A stretch of DNA of 64,000 bases from an uncultured Oscillospiraceae bacterium (GCA_900542575.1 UQOE01000005.1:1-64000), one strand, 5' to 3'; shown: positions 15,752 to 24,536, counted from the stretch's first letter. A program made the numbers and translations. The notes: a model not told the origin generated them from the sequence alone.

Positions 15752-16759
15752 CTAATAGGTCTCCGCCGGCTCTGTTATGAGGGAGAGCTTTCGACGGTAG
15801 ATGATGGAGAGAATTGCCATTGTAATTCCCGACAGATACAGGATGATAAGAATGGGCGCAATAAATTTCAGCGAGAATGGATTGCTCAGATTGCTGCCGA
15901 TGGCGGTAAATGTGATGAGTTTGATGGAGTAGCCGATCAGGGAGACAGCGAGGTACCAGTGGTACTGAAACCCCATGTAGCCGTAGAGCTGGCTGACCGG
16001 GTTCAGAGGAATGGAGGGGGCAAGCCGGAGAAGGAACAGCAGCCCGGGGTTTCCGGTCCCGTTTCCGCGCTCCGAGTCCTCAATGAGAACGCCGAGACGC
16101 TTCCATTTCGTGGCATACTTGTGAATCGTGTTCTTTTCGGACTTCGCCCCTTTTCGGTATTTCACGGTGAAAATATAGACGATGCCGACCAGATTGATGA
16201 GCAGAGCGGCCCAAAACGGGAAGATGAGTCCGCTCAGAAAACAGGTGAAAGAGATGGGCGTGATGGAAAAGAAGCCCTTCAGGAAAAACAGCAGCCAGAT
16301 AATTAGAACGATGACCGGTTTGTATGGAATCTGCTCGATGAGCCGTTCCAGTTTTTCGATGAGAAGCTTGAATTCAATGTAATAGATCTGCGCTTTGCCG
16401 ATCAGCCGGATGGGCCCCTTCTTCTCGGTCTGCTTCTGTGCTTTTTCAAGGGCATCTTTTTTGACGCCTGTGACATTGCGGGTCTTTTCTGTGTCCGCGG
16501 AGACAATGCGCTGGATTTGCTCGGAGGCCGAGGCGGAGTCGGGCATTTTCTCCGAGACTTTTTTCCCAAATTTCAGATCGGAGAGCTGACTGCGTGCATC
16601 GGCGCTCAGGGTGTTGAACGGTTTTGCAATGGTGTCAAAGTCTATGGCATTGCTCAGGTAGGTCAGAGCGCCGGCCAGAATCAAAAGAATCAGAGCCAGC
16701 GTTGCAAAGAGACGATAGAGACTTTTGACCTTGAGATTTTCTTTTTGATCCTGTTTCAT
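15752..16759 (-). CDS. TVP38/TMEM64 (VTT/DedA-like) membrane protein
   Basis: A 335-residue protein with an N-terminal membrane helix (about 15-36), a roughly 100-residue charged region, and a C-terminal VTT domain with several membrane segments containing FFSITPISFTCFLSGLIF and the LLRLAPSIPLNPVSQLYG re-entrant motif. VTT/DedA proteins act as lipid scramblases or flippases. The soluble insertion between the first helix and the VTT domain is longer than in most relatives. It lies 10 bases after the NhaC-type antiporter gene and is probably cotranscribed with it. Confidence 0.82.
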   Translation of the reverse strand: MKQDQKENLKVKSLYRLFATLALILLILAGALTYLSNAIDFDTIAKPFNTLSADARSQLSDLKFGKKVSEKMPDSASASEQIQRIVSADTEKTRNVTGVKKDALEKAQKQTEKKGPIRLIGKAQIYYIEFKLLIEKLERLIEQIPYKPVIVLIIWLLFFLKGFFSITPISFTCFLSGLIFPFWAALLINLVGIVYIFTVKYRKGAKSEKNTIHKYATKWKRLGVLIEDSERGNGTGNPGLLFLLRLAPSIPLNPVSQLYGYMGFQYHWYLAVSLIGYSIKLITFTAIGSNLSNPFSLKFIAPILIILYLSGITMAILSIIYRRKLSLITEPAETY

Positions 16760-16769
16760 GCGGAATGCC

Positions 16770-18101
16770 TCAATCTGACTGCTTCTTCGCAGATGCTTTT
16801 CCGCCGAAGAGGATGGAGATCAGTACACAGCCGGCCAGCAGGAACTGGTAATACAGATATGGCATGATGGAAATACTGGAAATTTTTGCAAGCCCGGCCG
16901 CCACCAGAAGCTGTGCCCCATAGGGGATCAGCCCCTGGAAGATGCAGGAGACGGTGTCAAGCAGGGAAGCTGTCTGCTTGCCGTCGATGTGAAACTCATC
17001 GGAGATCTGCCTGGCGATGGGGCCCGCGAGGACAATGGCCACCGTGTTGTTGGCCGCCGCGATATCCAGCAGAGCTGTAAGTGCTGCAATGCCGAACATG
17101 CCTCCGCGTTTTCCCCGGGAGTGTTTTCGGATGAACTGAAGAATGGACTCGAAGCCGCCGTACGACTTAATCAGTGCGCCAATGGATGCCACCAGAATGG
17201 TGACGATCATGGTCTCAAACATGTCTGTCATGCCGTCTCCCATGGAAGTCAGTGCCGTGGCAAAGGTCAGTGATCGGGTGCAGAGCCCGACGATGAAGAA
17301 GAGAACAGTACCGGAGCCGAGCACCAGAAGCACGTTGAGTCCGAACAGGGATGCAATTAGCACGGCAAAATAGGGGATGGCCTGCCAGATATTATAGGTA
17401 AAGCCGCCGATGCCGCGGTGCGCGTGGGTGCTGGAATAGACAATGAGGATGACCAGCGTGAGCAGTGCGGCGGGCAGTGCGATCTTAAAGTTGGTCCGGA
17501 ACTTGTCTTTCATCTCCACGCCCTGGGTCTTGGTGGCCGCAATGGTGGTGTCCGAGATGAACGAGAGGTTGTCGCCGAACATGGCGCCGCCTACAATGAC
17601 TGCCGTGCAGAATGCGAGGTTCAGATGGGCACTGTGGGCGAGGGACGTGGAGATTGGGACCAGAACCGAGATGGTCCCGACGCTGGTCCCCATGGCCATG
17701 GAGATCAGGCAGGCAATCAGAAACAGACCGGGAACCGCAAAGCTGTCGGGCAGAATGCTGAGCAGAAGGTTCGCCGTGCTCTCCGCACCGCCAGCTGCCT
17801 GTGCAATGCCGCTGAACATGCCGGCGAACAGGAAGATGAACAGCATAATGGTGATGTTGTCGTCCCCGATGCCTTTTGCGCAGATATGGATTTTTTCCTC
17901 AAATGGGACGGCGCGGTTTTGAAGAAAAGCGACAATCAGTGCAATGGTAAAGGCCAGAACGACGGACATGACATAGAAGCCCATCTGCCCTTTTATGGGA
18001 TGAATATATTCAAAAAAGATACCGATTCCGAGATACAGCACCAGAAAAACCAGGATGGGGAGCAGGGCTTTTGCATTGGGCTTTGGGCCGGTTTCGTTCA
18101 T
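16770..18101 (-). CDS. NhaC-family Na+/H+ antiporter
   Basis: A 443-residue antiporter with about eleven to twelve membrane segments. Conserved stretches include MAMGTSVGTISVLVPIS, GGAMFGDNLSFISDTT and DIAAANNTVAIVLAGP, characteristic of the NhaC/YuiF group of Na+/H+ or amino-acid/proton antiporters. It likely exchanges internal sodium for protons, although close relatives (YuiF) may move histidine or other amino acids. It is the first gene of a two-gene operon with the VTT protein. Confidence 0.85.
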   Translation of the reverse strand: MNETGPKPNAKALLPILVFLVLYLGIGIFFEYIHPIKGQMGFYVMSVVLAFTIALIVAFLQNRAVPFEEKIHICAKGIGDDNITIMLFIFLFAGMFSGIAQAAGGAESTANLLLSILPDSFAVPGLFLIACLISMAMGTSVGTISVLVPISTSLAHSAHLNLAFCTAVIVGGAMFGDNLSFISDTTIAATKTQGVEMKDKFRTNFKIALPAALLTLVILIVYSSTHAHRGIGGFTYNIWQAIPYFAVLIASLFGLNVLLVLGSGTVLFFIVGLCTRSLTFATALTSMGDGMTDMFETMIVTILVASIGALIKSYGGFESILQFIRKHSRGKRGGMFGIAALTALLDIAAANNTVAIVLAGPIARQISDEFHIDGKQTASLLDTVSCIFQGLIPYGAQLLVAAGLAKISSISIMPYLYYQFLLAGCVLISILFGGKASAKKQSD

Positions 18102-18142
18102 AAGAACACCTCGAGAGAATAGAATGAGATTATTTTACCACA

Positions 18143-18451
18143 CTAGATCGGCAGATACGAGCAGCCGAATACGATCAGGCAGCACAGGATGGCGGTGGGA
18201 AACAGACCGGCGCCGAAGTAGGCGGCCAGGATGCCCGCAGCCAGCGCGGCTGCGCCGGCCCAGACCGATCCGGAGGCCGTGAGAATGGCGGGAAATGTCA
18301 TGACAGCCAGGGAGACATAGGGCACGTAGTATAAAAACGATTTCACAAAGCGGTTGGTGATGGGACGGCGGATCAGGGTCAGCGGCAGAATGCGTACCGC
18401 GTAGGTGGCGAGGAACATGAAGAGGATGTACAGCCAGACATTATGCTTCAT
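18143..18451 (-). CDS. azlD: AzlD-family branched-chain amino acid transport protein
   Basis: A 102-residue protein with four hydrophobic segments, the small subunit of the AzlCD exporter of branched-chain amino acids. RILPLTLIRRPITNRFVKSFLYYVPY is typical (only part quoted here as the family signature VKSFLYYVPY). The start at 18451 follows CGGAGGAAAAT and overlaps the azlC stop by 11 bases, so expression is coupled. A longer frame to 18571 exists but is only the overlap with azlC. Confidence 0.9.
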   Translation of the reverse strand: MKHNVWLYILFMFLATYAVRILPLTLIRRPITNRFVKSFLYYVPYVSLAVMTFPAILTASGSVWAGAAALAAGILAAYFGAGLFPTAILCCLIVFGCSYLPI

Positions 18452-19166
18452 GATTTTCCTCCGTTTCCTCCCGGACCGGGAACAGAAGTGCTGCACCCGC
18501 AGACAGAACGACCGTGAGCAGGATGATGCGATTTCCATAGGAAATCCGCGACAGCGGATGAACTTCAGCAAACAGATAGCTGAGACCGAATGAGAGCAGG
18601 ATCAGTATGAGCAGGACACGGTTCTTCCGCGCCGGGGGCATAATGACCGCGAGGAACATCCCGAAGAGTGCAACGCTCAGGGCCTGGACCACACGGGCGG
18701 GCAGGAGCTGTCCCATCAGAATGCCGAGAGCAGTTCCTCCGGACCATCCGACGGCGCTCGGCAGAATGACGGCCAGACTGTAATAGACTGTAATTGGGGT
18801 CTCACGCGCAACAGAGACGCCGAAGATCTCGTCCGTCACGCCCCAGCCGATCAGAAGCCGCTGCCAGACCGGTGTGTTCGGAGCCAGTTTCTGACTCAGG
18901 GAGGCACCCATGAGGAGGTATCGCGCGTTGACCACCAGCGTCATGAGGAGCATTTCCAGGTAAAGAGCATTCTGTTCAATCAAGGTAAAACCTGCAAATT
19001 CCCCGCTGGATGTCAGTGTCAGAAAGCTGGCGGCAAAGCCCTGCCACGGCGTCAGACCGGCTGCTTTTCCTTCTATGCCAAGGGAGAGCGCCACTGCAAA
19101 ATAGCCCAGCGTGATGGGGACCGCGTCCCGCAGACCGTCTCGAATGTCGTTTTTGTACTTATCCAT
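18441..19166 (-). CDS. azlC: AzlC-family branched-chain amino acid permease
   Basis: A 241-residue, seven-to-eight-helix permease, the large subunit of AzlCD. DAVPITLGYFAVALSLG near the N terminus and WGVTDEIFGV in the middle are characteristic of the family. The complex exports branched-chain amino acids such as leucine analogues. I start at the ATG at 19166 (AGAGGTG upstream); the extra residues of the longer frame are not family-like. It overlaps azlD. Confidence 0.9.
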   Translation of the reverse strand: MDKYKNDIRDGLRDAVPITLGYFAVALSLGIEGKAAGLTPWQGFAASFLTLTSSGEFAGFTLIEQNALYLEMLLMTLVVNARYLLMGASLSQKLAPNTPVWQRLLIGWGVTDEIFGVSVARETPITVYYSLAVILPSAVGWSGGTALGILMGQLLPARVVQALSVALFGMFLAVIMPPARKNRVLLILILLSFGLSYLFAEVHPLSRISYGNRIILLTVVLSAGAALLFPVREETEENHEA

Positions 19167-19214
19167 ACTGCACCTCTGATTCGATAGCGTTCCGAAAAAG
19201 TGTACCACACCGAA

Positions 19215-19263
19215 GCCGAAAAAACGACGGCCAACTCATCTGAGCGGCCGCCGTTTTTTCGGC
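19215..19263. terminator. Terminator after AI-2E transporter gene
   Basis: GCCGAAAAAACG and CGTTTTTTCGGC, with GGCC pairs inside, form a long stem with T-runs on both strands. It touches the stop codon of the minus-strand transporter gene. Confidence 0.75.
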
Positions 19264-20597
19264 TATTTCTTTTTCTTCAGGCGATTCCAGAAGGCACTGC
19301 GCTTTTTGCGGCGCTTCTCCTTCTCCTCCTGGAGGAATTCCCGGTGCTCGCGTATCTCCTCTTTGGCGCGCTCTTCTTCCAGGGGCGCTTCCTCTTCCCG
19401 GACTTCTTCGGGGCTCTCCTCCTGCGGGAGCGGCTCCGGCGGAGCGGGGGGATTTTGATATTTCTCCGGCGAGACGTTTTTCTCCTTCAGTCTGCCGTAG
19501 ACAAATTCACGTAAAAGTACATAGAGAACGGAGCAGAGCGGGACGGCGAGAACCATGCCAACGATGCCGTTGATCTGTGCGCCGACCGTGATTGCAAACA
19601 GGACCCAGATAGACGGGAGTCCCACAGAGCTTCCGACGACGTGCGGATAGACCAGCTTGCCCTCGATCTGCTGCAGAACAATAAACAGGACCAGAAACAG
19701 AAAGGCATCTTTCGGGCTCTGGATGAGAATCAGCAGGAACCCGACCGCGGCCCCGAGAAAGGCACCGAAGATGGGAATGAGGGCTGTAAATGTAATGACG
19801 ATGGAAATGAGGAGTGCATAGGGCATGCGGAACAGACTCAGCGTGACAAAGAACATGAGGCCAAGAATGCAGGCCTCCAGGACCTGTCCGCGGATAAAGT
19901 TGGAAAAAGTGGTATAGGTCAGCGAGCCGATCTCCATGATTCGGTCGGCGTGTTTCTCATTGGAGAGTGCATAGACGATCTGTCGGTTCTGCCGTCCGAG
20001 CTTCTCCTTCTGCATCAGGACGTAGATGGAAAAGACACAGCCGATGAAGAAATCGGCTACTTTCTGTGCAGCGGAGGTGACAATGCTTCTTGCGTTATGG
20101 ATAAGACTGGCGCGGTACTTGCCCTGGAACAGATTGGAAATATAGGATAACAGCTTTTCATAGCTCAGGTTCAGCCGATGGAGATATTCCTCTGAGGTGG
20201 GGAAACGTCTGACGACCCATTGCTGAACGCCCTCCAGGGAACCGCCCATGGCCTGATAGTCCTTCATAATCTCTTTGCCGGTCTCGACGAGTTTCGGAAT
20301 GACCACTGAAAGAGCCAGTGCAATCAGCCTCAGAATAATGAGTATCGTCAGGAGACAGGAGATGACGCGCCGTCCTTTGAACGGCTTGCGGAATATTTTG
20401 GTCTCGATGTCTTTCATCGGGACATTGATGATGAACGCAATACATCCGCCCAGGACAAAGGGCAAAATAAGTTCCCAGATTTTCAGGAACACATGCCAGA
20501 CAGAAGTGATATTCTGAAGCCCCAGAAACATGATAATGATGGCCAGGGCAATGAGCAGTATTTTTTTTATATTTTTCCTGGAAAAGAATTCCTGCAC
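19263..20597 (-). CDS. AI-2E family transporter (PerM/YdiK type)
   Basis: A 444-residue membrane protein of the AI-2E/UPF0118 family with about eight helices. Conserved stretches are FVLGGCIAFIINVPM, FTALIPIFGAFLGA and GLPSIWVLFAITVGAQ. Members export signalling compounds or exchange Na+ for H+; the substrate cannot be assigned. The last ~80 residues are a highly charged glutamate/lysine-rich cytoplasmic tail that is longer than usual and probably disordered. It stands alone with its own terminator. Confidence 0.88.
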   Translation of the reverse strand: MQEFFSRKNIKKILLIALAIIIMFLGLQNITSVWHVFLKIWELILPFVLGGCIAFIINVPMKDIETKIFRKPFKGRRVISCLLTILIILRLIALALSVVIPKLVETGKEIMKDYQAMGGSLEGVQQWVVRRFPTSEEYLHRLNLSYEKLLSYISNLFQGKYRASLIHNARSIVTSAAQKVADFFIGCVFSIYVLMQKEKLGRQNRQIVYALSNEKHADRIMEIGSLTYTTFSNFIRGQVLEACILGLMFFVTLSLFRMPYALLISIVITFTALIPIFGAFLGAAVGFLLILIQSPKDAFLFLVLFIVLQQIEGKLVYPHVVGSSVGLPSIWVLFAITVGAQINGIVGMVLAVPLCSVLYVLLREFVYGRLKEKNVSPEKYQNPPAPPEPLPQEESPEEVREEEAPLEEERAKEEIREHREFLQEEKEKRRKKRSAFWNRLKKKK

Positions 20598-20650
20598 CGG
20601 CAGTACCTCCTTTTATCAAAAGACTGTATTTGTAGTCTACCTGAATCGGA

Positions 20651-20689
20651 GAAAAAAGAAAAGGGCTGCAGTCTTATTAACTGCAGTCC
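20651..20689 (-). terminator. Terminator after gtrA-like gene
   Basis: On the minus strand GGACTGCAG and CTGCAGCCC form a stem followed by TTTTCTTTTTTC, just after the GtrA-family stop codon. Confidence 0.75.
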
Positions 20690-20702
20690 AAAGTGTCAGG
20701 AA

Positions 20703-21212
20703 TTACTTGTTTACGCTGAACCCGTCTTTTGTGGTTTTAACCGAAAATGCGGTGTTGACCGGGCGTTTCTTTTTCTTGGTGAACACAAGGAGTTTGCTGA
20801 AAACATAGTTCAGAATGACCACAATAATGGAAACCAGGATATTTGCCAGCATGCCCTTTGTACCAAACAGCTTCTGGTTGACGCCGGCCCGGACGAGGGC
20901 AGGGGTGCCGAAAATTTCCAGGGCACCTGTGATGGCGCGGGCACCGAAAAAGGAGACCAGTTCCCGGAAGAAGACGGCCGGTCTCCAGCTGTGGGACTGG
21001 AAAACCCAGGACTTGTTGGTGAAGAAGGCGAAGAGCACGGCGCAGATCCAGGAGAGGACCTTACTCAGGGTGATGCCGAATCCACAGAAACGGTCATTGG
21101 CAAAAAGAATGTAGGTCCCCCAGCTGACAACTGTGGTGAGGACGCCGAAGACAAGATAGAGAACTATTTCCCTGGTGAGCTGAAGTTTGTGTTTGGAATT
21201 CGTTTGATTCAT
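20703..21212 (-). CDS. GtrA-family membrane protein
   Basis: A 169-residue protein with four membrane helices typical of GtrA. LYLVFGVLTTVVSWGTY at the start and FFTNKSWVF after the second helix are the family marks. GtrA proteins are thought to flip lipid-linked sugars for cell-wall or O-antigen glycosylation. No glycosyltransferase gene is adjacent. It lies 16 bases downstream of coaX and could be cotranscribed with it. Confidence 0.87.
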   Translation of the reverse strand: MNQTNSKHKLQLTREIVLYLVFGVLTTVVSWGTYILFANDRFCGFGITLSKVLSWICAVLFAFFTNKSWVFQSHSWRPAVFFRELVSFFGARAITGALEIFGTPALVRAGVNQKLFGTKGMLANILVSIIVVILNYVFSKLLVFTKKKKRPVNTAFSVKTTKDGFSVNK

Positions 21213-21228
21213 TGGATACCGTCTCCAT

Positions 21229-21999
21229 TTATCTGTTTTTTTCGTAAATCAGTTTCAGCCCCTGCAGCACCAGATCTTTGGAGAGAATGATTTCATGCCG
21301 GCAGGATTCCGTGAGAAAACTGAGGCCGCCGGTGGCGACAATAGAGCGGACCGGGCTGCGGAGCTCGGCCTCAAAGCGGCTGCACATGCCGTCAAGCATG
21401 TCGACGGTGCCGTAGAGGATGCCGGCGTTCATGCTGTCCAGGGTGTTGGTGCCGATGGCGTGCCCTGGCGGTTTCAGGCTGATGGCGGGCAGCTGGGAAG
21501 CACCCTGCGAGAGGGCGTTCAGGGAAAGCTTGACACCGGGGGCAATGCTGCAGCCGAGAAAAGCGCCGTTTTCGTCAAGCGCGCTGACCTTGGTGGCGGT
21601 GCCGAGATCCAGGATCAGGCATGGAAGGGGGTAAAGCGCTTTTGCTGCGACGGCGGTGGCGACGAGATCTGCGCCGAGGCCGGCGGGGTCGTCGATGCGG
21701 ATGTTGAGGCCGGTTCGTACGCCCGGGCCGATAACGATGGGGCGTGTGCCAGTAATGGTCTGGACCGCTTCCCGTACTGCATGGGTGAGCTCGGGAACAA
21801 CCGAGCTGATTGCTGCCCCTTCAAAGTGCTGTGCTTCCAGCCCGTGCAGAGAGAACAGGCTTCGGAGATCTATGGCAATGCGGTCTGCTGTGGCAAACCG
21901 GTCTGTAGCAAGGCGGGAGACAAAGAGCAGAGAATCTCCGCGATACGCACCGACGGTGAGGTTGGTGTTGCCGATATCTGCAACGAGGAGCAAGGCCAT
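21229..21999 (-). CDS. coaX: Type III pantothenate kinase
   Basis: A 256-residue kinase making 4'-phosphopantothenate, the first step from pantothenate to coenzyme A. The ASKHA-fold phosphate loops are visible: DIGNTN at residues 7-12, DLGTATK in the middle and ATGGLS near the C terminus. It needs a monovalent cation and is not inhibited by CoA, as known for the family. I start at the ATG at 21999; the frame extends upstream without family resemblance. It is divergent from the lysophospholipase-like gene. Confidence 0.93.
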   Translation of the reverse strand: MALLLVADIGNTNLTVGAYRGDSLLFVSRLATDRFATADRIAIDLRSLFSLHGLEAQHFEGAAISSVVPELTHAVREAVQTITGTRPIVIGPGVRTGLNIRIDDPAGLGADLVATAVAAKALYPLPCLILDLGTATKVSALDENGAFLGCSIAPGVKLSLNALSQGASQLPAISLKPPGHAIGTNTLDSMNAGILYGTVDMLDGMCSRFEAELRSPVRSIVATGGLSFLTESCRHEIILSKDLVLQGLKLIYEKNR

Positions 22000-22019
22000 C
22001 CGCTTCCTTTCAATATTTT

Positions 22020-22048
22020 TTGCACAAGGATTATATACTAAGGATAAT
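22020..22048 (+). promoter_or_regulatory. Candidate promoter of hydrolase-DivIVA-like operon
   Basis: TTGCAC (22020-22025), a 17-base spacer and GATAAT (22043-22048) lie about 100 bases upstream of the hydrolase start. Confidence 0.4.
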
Positions 22049-22150
22049 GGAAAAGCAAACGGCGCCGGCAGAAGCATTTGACACTCCCAGCAAATTCCCA
22101 TAATATTAAAGAAGTATCTGTCCGTGTATTTCAGAAAAGGAGGAGCGAAA

Positions 22151-23101
22151 ATGGCTGTCATCAAAGAAGAATTCCTGTTTCCCTCTGCGGCGGGGGACTG
22201 TGACATCCATGCCATATCCTGGAAACCAAAGGGGAAACCCCCGAAGGCGGTTATCCAGTTCGTCCACGGCATGGCGGAGTACATAGACCGTTATGACAGC
22301 ATGGCGCGCTATTTTGCAGAGCAGGGCTATGCGGTTTATGGCAATGACCACCTCGGCCATGGAAAATCGGTCAATCAGAAGTATCCGCTGGGCTATTTCG
22401 GCACGGAAAACCGAAACGGGGCAATTTTTGTCAAAGATATGAAGCAGCTGACCGACCTGGCCAAGACGGAATTCCCGGGGCAGCCGTTCTTCCTGTTCGG
22501 ACACTCCATGGGCTCCTTTCTGTCCCGCGTCTATCTCAGTAAATACGGCGAGGGCCTGGACGGAGCCATCATCTGCGGTACTGCCGGACCGAATCCCGCT
22601 GCCGGGTTTGCGGTGAAACTTGCAGATGCCATCTGCAAACGGCATGCAAAAGAGCCCGGTGTTCTGCTGAACAAACTGGCTTTTTCCACCTACAATGCCA
22701 GAACCCGTCATTACACTTCCTTTGACTGGCTCTCGAAAGACCAGGAAAATGTCAGAGTCTATGTCAATGATCCGCTCTGCGGCTTCCTGTTCAGCAACCA
22801 GGGCTTTTCCGACCTGCTGACTCTGAACCAGTACATCTTTTCCGACGCAGTCATTGCGGACTGCCCGAAAAATCTGCCGATTTTCTTTATCGCCGGCACA
22901 GGAGACCCGGTCGGCACCTACGGCAAGGGCGTAAAGAAGACGGCTCGGCTGTACCGGAAGAGCGGCCATAAGAAGGTCTCTGTCAAACTATACCGCGGCA
23001 GCCGCCACGAAATTCACAATGATATCGACAAAGTCGACGTATACAAGGACATGGATCATTTCATGCAGAAAATCCTGTCAGGAAAGGCGAGAAAACATTG
23101 A
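22151..23101 (+). CDS. Alpha/beta hydrolase, monoacylglycerol lipase/lysophospholipase type
   Basis: A 316-residue serine hydrolase. The oxyanion region FVHGMAEY, the nucleophile elbow GHSMGS with S119, an acid in AGTGDPVG and the final histidine in GSRHEIHND form the expected catalytic triad. Such enzymes hydrolyse monoacylglycerols or lysophospholipids at the inner membrane. AGGAGGAGCGAAA precedes the ATG at 22151, so I reject the upstream extension. The stop overlaps the TTG start of the next gene. Confidence 0.9.
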   Translation: MAVIKEEFLFPSAAGDCDIHAISWKPKGKPPKAVIQFVHGMAEYIDRYDSMARYFAEQGYAVYGNDHLGHGKSVNQKYPLGYFGTENRNGAIFVKDMKQLTDLAKTEFPGQPFFLFGHSMGSFLSRVYLSKYGEGLDGAIICGTAGPNPAAGFAVKLADAICKRHAKEPGVLLNKLAFSTYNARTRHYTSFDWLSKDQENVRVYVNDPLCGFLFSNQGFSDLLTLNQYIFSDAVIADCPKNLPIFFIAGTGDPVGTYGKGVKKTARLYRKSGHKKVSVKLYRGSRHEIHNDIDKVDVYKDMDHFMQKILSGKARKH

Positions 23102-23745
23102 GTGATGATATTCTCCTGAAGACCTCTTTTCGAGGCTTTGACCGAAAAGAGGTTATGGACTACATCGAGACCATTCAGAAGGAAAACCGGGAACTGAAGA
23201 AGCGCATTGCAGAGCTGGAAGATGCCCTGGACCGCGCTGCGGAACGCCCCGTTCCGGCGCAGCCGGCAGAGACGGCCGCCGGGCAGAACTCCTCTCCTGC
23301 CAGGGAGACTGATTCTATTCCCGATTTCGGGCTCGATCGAGTGCTGAAAGACGCCAACCTCTCTTTGGAGGACGAGGCACCGGAAGAAGAATCTTCCGAA
23401 CCGGAGCCCGCGGTCCCACAGCCGGAGCCGGAGGCTATCGAGTACGAAAATGACGTTGCCCGCGCTATGAGCCGGGCCGATGAGGCCATTGCCAGCAGCC
23501 GCAAGTCGGCGGAGGAAGATGACGGCATCTATGACGATGCGGTTGCAGCTATTTACAAGGCTGTCATGGAGGCGGTCTCCCGCTCCGACGAAATCTCTGT
23601 CGAGGTCGAGGAGCCGAAGACGGAACCGGAGGAGAAGTCCTCTCCTACAGAGCCCCAAGCGCCGCAGGGCGATGCGGCGGAACCGGAGCAGCCGGCCAAA
23701 CAGCCTGTCCGGGTTAAGGTAAAACTCCATCCGAAGAAAAAATAA
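23098..23745 (+). CDS. DivIVA-like coiled-coil acidic protein
   Basis: A 215-residue protein whose first ~45 residues (FRGFDRKEVMDYIETIQKEN and the coiled coil after it) resemble the N-terminal membrane-curvature-binding segment of DivIVA/GpsB. The rest is acidic and low in complexity (many E, P and S), probably disordered, ending in a basic KVKLHPKKK tail. Related short DivIVA-like proteins are common in Ruminococcaceae and may act in division or polar organisation. It starts with TTG, overlapping the previous stop codon by four bases. Confidence 0.72.
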   Translation: MSDDILLKTSFRGFDRKEVMDYIETIQKENRELKKRIAELEDALDRAAERPVPAQPAETAAGQNSSPARETDSIPDFGLDRVLKDANLSLEDEAPEEESSEPEPAVPQPEPEAIEYENDVARAMSRADEAIASSRKSAEEDDGIYDDAVAAIYKAVMEAVSRSDEISVEVEEPKTEPEEKSSPTEPQAPQGDAAEPEQPAKQPVRVKVKLHPKKK

Positions 23746-23754
23746 AACAGGATA

Positions 23755-23788
23755 AGCCGCTGCAGAATGCGTTTCTGCAGCGGCTTTT
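23755..23788 (+). terminator. Terminator of the hydrolase operon
   Basis: GCCGCTGCAGAA and TTCTGCAGCGGC form a 12-bp stem followed by TTTTGT. Confidence 0.85.
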
Positions 23789-23821
23789 GTACTTCCTCGG
23801 GCACTTCGATCCTGCTCGAAT

Positions 23822-23861
23822 AAAAAGAAAAACAACGATCTGCCATTTTGACAGATCGTTG
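23822..23861 (-). terminator. Terminator of the DUF1292/6S-like transcript
   Basis: On the minus strand CAACGATCTG and CAGATCGTTG form a 10-bp stem followed by TTTTTCTTTTTA, just beyond the 3' end of the candidate 6S RNA. Confidence 0.8.
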
Positions 23862-23884
23862 CTTAGTGATGGAATTGAAGAAAA

Positions 23885-24063
23885 CCCGCCGAGCCGGTGT
23901 CGGTGAATGATAACCTGCAAGAAGCAGGTGGGTGTCCTCCGTCCGTTTCCAGCTCCCTTCTTCCCGCACGAGGTGCGGGGAGGTCTGCATTCCGCATTCG
24001 AGTTAGACTCCCTTTTTAAAGAGTGTTGGGTTAAGATCGTCCGAGGGTGTCGAACTCGGCAGG
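23885..24063 (-). ncRNA. ssrS: Candidate 6S RNA
   Basis: A 179-nt non-coding stretch on the minus strand, closed by a terminal stem CCTGCCGAG/CTCGGCGGG (one G-U pair), with an apical hairpin CCCGCAC/GTGCGGG near the middle. On the 3' side GACACCCACCTGC...GCAGGTTATCA places a small hairpin where 6S RNAs have one (compare GACAC-CACCT-hairpin-AGGGTTACA in E. coli). Size, rod shape with a central open region and an own terminator all fit 6S RNA, which binds housekeeping RNA polymerase in stationary phase. It begins 15 bases after the DUF1292 stop codon. I cannot run a covariance search, so the assignment is probable only. Confidence 0.6.
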
Positions 24064-24078
24064 CAAAGTATTTGATTT

Positions 24079-24411
24079 TCAGGATTCGATGTCGTCCTCG
24101 TCTTCAATATCGTAGAAGCCGGAGAGACGGTCTTCAAAGATGCCGCTGATGCGGTCAAATTCGTCTTCGTCCTCAATGGGGTAGAGATAGGTTTCGCCGT
24201 CCTCGTCTTCTTCCACACGGAGAACGATGAGCTCAGCGCTCTCTTCAAGGAGAGATTCCGGGTCGTTGATATTGTAGGACGGCGTCAGTGCTACGTAGCG
24301 CTTGTCATCGTCGTCTTCGATTCGGTCGAGGACTTCGAATACATGCTCATTGCCGTCGTCGTCGGAGACGGTGACAATGTCTGGATTGTACTCATAATTC
24401 TCGTCTGCCAT
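24079..24411 (-). CDS. DUF1292 (YrzB-like) protein
   Basis: A very acidic 110-residue protein with IVTVSDDDGNEHVFEVLDRI near the start and YVALTP in the middle, matching the DUF1292/YrzB family found in Firmicutes, usually near the Holliday junction resolvase gene. Function is unknown. Here the family's usual neighbours are absent; instead a structured RNA follows. A good minus-strand promoter lies upstream, so gene and RNA may share a transcript that is later cut. Confidence 0.85.
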   Translation of the reverse strand: MADENYEYNPDIVTVSDDDGNEHVFEVLDRIEDDDDKRYVALTPSYNINDPESLLEESAELIVLRVEEDEDGETYLYPIEDEDEFDRISGIFEDRLSGFYDIEDEDDIES

Positions 24412-24459
24412 AAGCTGAATTCTCCTTGCAGTTATGCGGTTTTTTCTCTAACTGCCACC

Positions 24460-24488
24460 ATTGTATTTGAGAAAAGAAGAAAAGTCAA
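24460..24488 (-). promoter_or_regulatory. Promoter of DUF1292 gene
   Basis: On the minus strand TTGACT (24488-24483), a 17-base spacer and TACAAT (24465-24460) make a strong sigma-A promoter about 50 bases before the start codon. Confidence 0.6.
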
Positions 24489-24536
24489 TATTGACAAATG
24501 ATGATTGTCTGTTCTCTCTCTTTTTTCAAAAATCTA

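Noticed and set aside
15572..16306. 244-codon plus-strand open frame
   Set aside because: Crosses a terminator hairpin and runs opposite the VTT gene; translation has no recognisable domain.
23885..24063. SRP RNA or tmRNA instead of 6S
   Set aside because: Lacks the GGTCAGG/GGAAGC-type SRP loop and any tRNA-like ends or tag frame; overall rod shape fits 6S better.
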